Shown piece after piece: positions 4,154-6,642 of a stretch of 6,642 bases of DNA (position 1 is its first letter; every line of letters begins with the position of its first letter). Source of the DNA: Planctomycetota bacterium. Its GTDB lineage: Bacteria; Planctomycetota; DG-23; SLPQ01. The notes under the pieces are model-generated. The model did no database searches. It saw only the letters and a program-made list of their open reading frames with translations, and was not told where the DNA came from. The stretch covers positions 1 through 6,642 of the forward strand of contig JAGHCE010000146.1 in assembly GCA_021160625.1 (NCBI GenBank), read 5' to 3'. Both the position numbers and the translations under genes were made by a program.

Positions 4154-6642
4154 CAGCGTTTCTTTCGCCTGAAAGGGACCTTTACCCAGTCGACTATCTT
4201 ACCGAATAGGCCGCTGGGTGCCAGCGTCACCTTCGGAGAAGCAAACGATCCGCGCATCCGCGCCTTGACGATATTCCTGCCCATCTCTCCGGCTATGAGG
4301 CTTACGACGGGAATCCGCCCGGGCCGCGAATAGAAAGTCATCTCAAGGGTCCCGTCAAAGCCGATCTCGCCCCTGCCGAGTATGGTTGCGGGGGCGCTCG
4401 ACATCGAGAACTCGTCCACAAGGACCTTCCGGCGGGCGAACTTGCACTTGACGCGTGCCTCGGTGAACTGCGTCCTCTCGGGGATTTGGAGGTTCAACAC
4501 GTTGAATATCGCCAGGACCGCCGGCACCTCCCACAAGGTGCCGTCCCTGACGACCGCCTCGCAGGTACCTATGAGGTCACCTGCGTCGTCACTCAGGCTC
4601 ACAGCCTCGACCCTGCCGTAGGCCCTGCCCGCAAGCCCCTCTTTCCTGAAATCAAAGGTCTTTTCGATAACCTGGTCAAGGGCCAGGGAGTCAAACGTCG
4701 CGATAAAACCGTATCCTCCGCCCGGGGAAAGCGACAGGCGTCCCTCGCCAGCGATCCTGCCGCCCAGGACATCGCTTTCGAGGTCGTGAAGCGCGATCTC
4801 GTCCTCACCCTTTTCGAGAATGAACCTGGTGCGGCCCAGCTTCCTTCCCTCGAACCTCAGGCTTTCCAGGCGCCCCCTGGAGACGAATGTCGAGACGCCG
4901 TTTTGAAACCGCCCCGATACGTCAAGGTACCCTTTGAGCTCTTCAAACGCCTTGCCGAAACACAGGTTCAGGTCCCCGCAGCCGACCGCCAGGTCATAGT
5001 CCGCATCGACTTCGTCACCCTCGCGCCGGCAGTCAATGTCGCCCCACAGGTCTATGCGGCCGCGAATCCCCGTCTCCTCCAGGGCCGCCCTGAGGCTCTC
5101 GGGCAGCCTTCCGGTGAGGGCATCCTCCGCAAAAAGCCCACGGGCGTCAAAGTGCGTGAACCACTCTCCCTCGTCCTGTGACGGCGTGATGCCTCCCGTC
5201 GCCGCGACGCGCACCGGCGGCCTCGACAGAAACGCCGTTCTCACAAACGGCATAAGTACGAGCGCATTGTCCGGGAATACCCAACCCTCGAGGCCCTTGA
5301 CATCGACGTAACCCGCGCTGTACCCCACCGACACATTCGCGCCTCCCAGGGCCACCGGCATTTCCTCCGGCAGGAACCGTCCGTTGCGTATCTGCGCGTT
5401 CATCCCCCTTGCGGTCAGCCCGCCGTCAGCATCCCGCGACAGCACAAGCGCCGCGTCCGCTTCGCCGCAAAGACCGAGTGATTCGATCCGCCGGCGCCAG
5501 TCCTCCGGCAGCACGCCCTTGAGTTCGGCGTCGACCGGAACCCTCTCACCGGAAATTTCAAGCTCCGCCTCCCCCGAAGAGGTGTCAGCCCGGCCCGATA
5601 CGGAAATGACGGCCTCGTCGTGTTTGAACGAAAGCCCGGCAATCTCGACGGCGGTGCCCCTGAAGGCAAACTCCCCCTTGCCGTCGGTGAGCCGGTACGG
5701 GAAGCCCTTGTACGTGGCGTCCACGCCGCGCAGCGCCACGTCAACGCCGACCAAGAGCGGTGCGCCGGACTTCTTTGCTATTTCCACTTCGGTGTCCACC
5801 AGCCCCGATGGGGCGCAGTCCTTCCAGAACGCCGCCGCTTTCTCCGGCACAAGTACGCGGATGTCCTCCTCGAGCGGCATACTTGTCGCCACAACCCGAA
5901 CGTCGACGTCGAGCGCCGTGCCCAGGCCCGTGACTGTGCCGCTGCAGAGAACCTCCGTCTGTCCCCGGTGCCCGACCAGGTCGGCAAGCTCCAGGTCTCC
6001 CTTTGAGTACGCAAGCCGCCCGGTTATCCCCTCAATCGTGAGCGGAAAGGCGTCATAAGTGACCCTCACCCCCTGCGGCAACACGTCCAACGAGACATCG
6101 TAGCGTTTTCGCGGGCCCTTCTCTCGCACGATCTCAGCGACCGCGTCCACTACGCCCTCCGGGTGGAACTTGTCCACCTCCCGGCGCACCGTCTGCCGCA
6201 ATGCGCCAAGAAGTTCGTCGGTAATGTGTGTGTCCTTCGCCTCAACCTGGACCTCGATACCCGCATTGCGGCCGTAGCCGATGCTGCGCCCTGAGAGCGT
6301 GACCGCGCCGCCGAGGGCCTTGCCCTTCACCTTCTCAAAGGAAACACCCTCGCTGGCAAAGTGCATGTTGCCGACAAGGTCACTGACGCCCACGGGGAAG
6401 TAGAAAAATTTCCCGCCGCAGTCCTTCAAGACCGCCTCCACGTCAAAATCCCAGCCCCTCTCGTGCGAGTAGCCCGCAGTGCCCGAGACGTCGGCTATAC
6501 CCGAGGGCTCATAAATATCATATACGCGCCTGGCCCTTGGCGGTATCCTGCTGCGCAGGCCTCTGCCGAGGTCGATGTCAATCACCTTGAACGTCGCACT
6601 GAAGATTTTTTGTGCAACGTCGCCGCGGCCGCTCAGGCGCCC
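4153..6642 (-). CDS. AsmA/YhdP-like envelope protein, N terminus beyond window
   Basis: The frame is open to the right edge, so the 829 visible residues are the C-terminal part. The GTG at 6585 is internal (in-frame codons continue upstream through FSATFK) and is not a supported start. The sequence alternates short beta strands with Gly turns, as in AsmA, TamB and YhdP proteins, which form long lipid-carrying grooves between inner and outer membrane. Visible residues about 33-545 hold five head-to-tail repeats of a YhdP/DUF3971-like unit (annotated separately). The last ~200 residues look like the AsmA C-terminal module: GGRIAGEGRLSL, then EARVKCKFARRKVLVDEFSM, GRGEIGFDGTLEMTF and SFASPKVTLAP. 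The protein ends in a basic tail (KVPFRRKKR). An N-terminal membrane anchor is expected from the family but is not in view. The one-base overlap with lpxH argues for a joint role in outer-membrane lipid assembly. Assignment to YhdP rather than another AsmA subgroup is uncertain. Confidence 0.78.
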   Translation of the reverse strand, partial: GRLSGRGDVAQKIFSATFKVIDIDLGRGLRSRIPPRARRVYDIYEPSGIADVSGTAGYSHERGWDFDVEAVLKDCGGKFFYFPVGVSDLVGNMHFASEGVSFEKVKGKALGGAVTLSGRSIGYGRNAGIEVQVEAKDTHITDELLGALRQTVRREVDKFHPEGVVDAVAEIVREKGPRKRYDVSLDVLPQGVRVTYDAFPLTIEGITGRLAYSKGDLELADLVGHRGQTEVLCSGTVTGLGTALDVDVRVVATSMPLEEDIRVLVPEKAAAFWKDCAPSGLVDTEVEIAKKSGAPLLVGVDVALRGVDATYKGFPYRLTDGKGEFAFRGTAVEIAGLSFKHDEAVISVSGRADTSSGEAELEISGERVPVDAELKGVLPEDWRRRIESLGLCGEADAALVLSRDADGGLTARGMNAQIRNGRFLPEEMPVALGGANVSVGYSAGYVDVKGLEGWVFPDNALVLMPFVRTAFLSRPPVRVAATGGITPSQDEGEWFTHFDARGLFAEDALTGRLPESLRAALEETGIRGRIDLWGDIDCRREGDEVDADYDLAVGCGDLNLCFGKAFEELKGYLDVSGRFQNGVSTFVSRGRLESLRFEGRKLGRTRFILEKGEDEIALHDLESDVLGGRIAGEGRLSLSPGGGYGFIATFDSLALDQVIEKTFDFRKEGLAGRAYGRVEAVSLSDDAGDLIGTCEAVVRDGTLWEVPAVLAIFNVLNLQIPERTQFTEARVKCKFARRKVLVDEFSMSSAPATILGRGEIGFDGTLEMTFYSRPGRIPVVSLIAGEMGRNIVKARMRGSFASPKVTLAPSGLFGKIVDWVKVPFRRKKR
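5035..6546 (-). repeat. Five protein-level repeats in the AsmA/YhdP-like protein
   Basis: Read on the minus strand, units begin at 6546, 6201, 5850, 5511 and 5106, giving lengths of 115, 117, 113 and 135 residues. Only the head of the fifth, to 5035, is clearly alignable. Each unit opens with a 24-residue head whose position 16 is Gly and position 19 is Asp in all five copies (for example EPSGIAD, APSGLVD, HPEGVVD). The head usually begins with a Pro at position 2 and is rich in Arg/Lys. In units 1-4 a Pro follows at positions 51-53 (YFP, AFP, GFP, EMP), then a Gly-containing strand pair. The DNA is diverged, so these are old repeats. The pattern fits the repeating beta-groove architecture. 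Confidence 0.75.

Noticed and set aside
3245..4333. 362-codon open frame on the plus strand antisense to lpxH
   Set aside because: It lies opposite the well-supported LpxH, crosses two real genes and the terminator, and shows no recognisable domain. Long antisense frames are expected in GC-rich coding DNA.

Overview
The window is GC-rich and almost fully coding. It comes from a Gram-negative (diderm) bacterium: it carries a recognisable lpxH (lipid A synthesis), an AsmA/YhdP-like envelope protein, and a secreted PDZ protein. The lineage cannot be fixed from this sequence. Long repetitive AsmA-like proteins, degenerate HtrA-like proteins and fairly frequent ATA isoleucine codons would suit an uncultured or PVC-type lineage, but this is a low-confidence guess.

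Layout. Two genes run rightwards: the 3' end of a PDZ protein (2-466), then, 38 bp later, a complete exported 759-residue protein (505-2784). The second has two protease-fold-like segments without a catalytic triad, followed by two PDZ domains. The two proteins are alignable through their C-terminal PDZ regions, so they look like tandem paralogues in one operon. Three genes run leftwards: an AsmA/YhdP-like protein truncated by the right edge (6642-4153), lpxH (4153-3425), and a YkgJ-family cysteine-cluster protein (3357-2821). The two gene sets converge on a 36-bp gap at 2785-2820.

How the genes fit together. The AsmA/YhdP-like gene and lpxH share one base (TGATG), so they are probably one transcript with coupled translation. 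This pairs a putative carrier of lipid between the membranes with a lipid A enzyme. An intrinsic terminator starts on the base after the lpxH stop codon and separates this pair from the ykgJ-like gene. The left-hand pair probably acts in the periplasm as scaffolds or non-catalytic relatives of HtrA proteases.

The most notable features are a five-unit protein repeat in the AsmA/YhdP-like protein, with invariant Gly and Asp at fixed offsets, and the apparently duplicated, inactivated protease fold of the 759-residue protein. No RNA genes, mobile elements or CRISPR arrays were seen, and no stretch over 300 bases lacks a gene.
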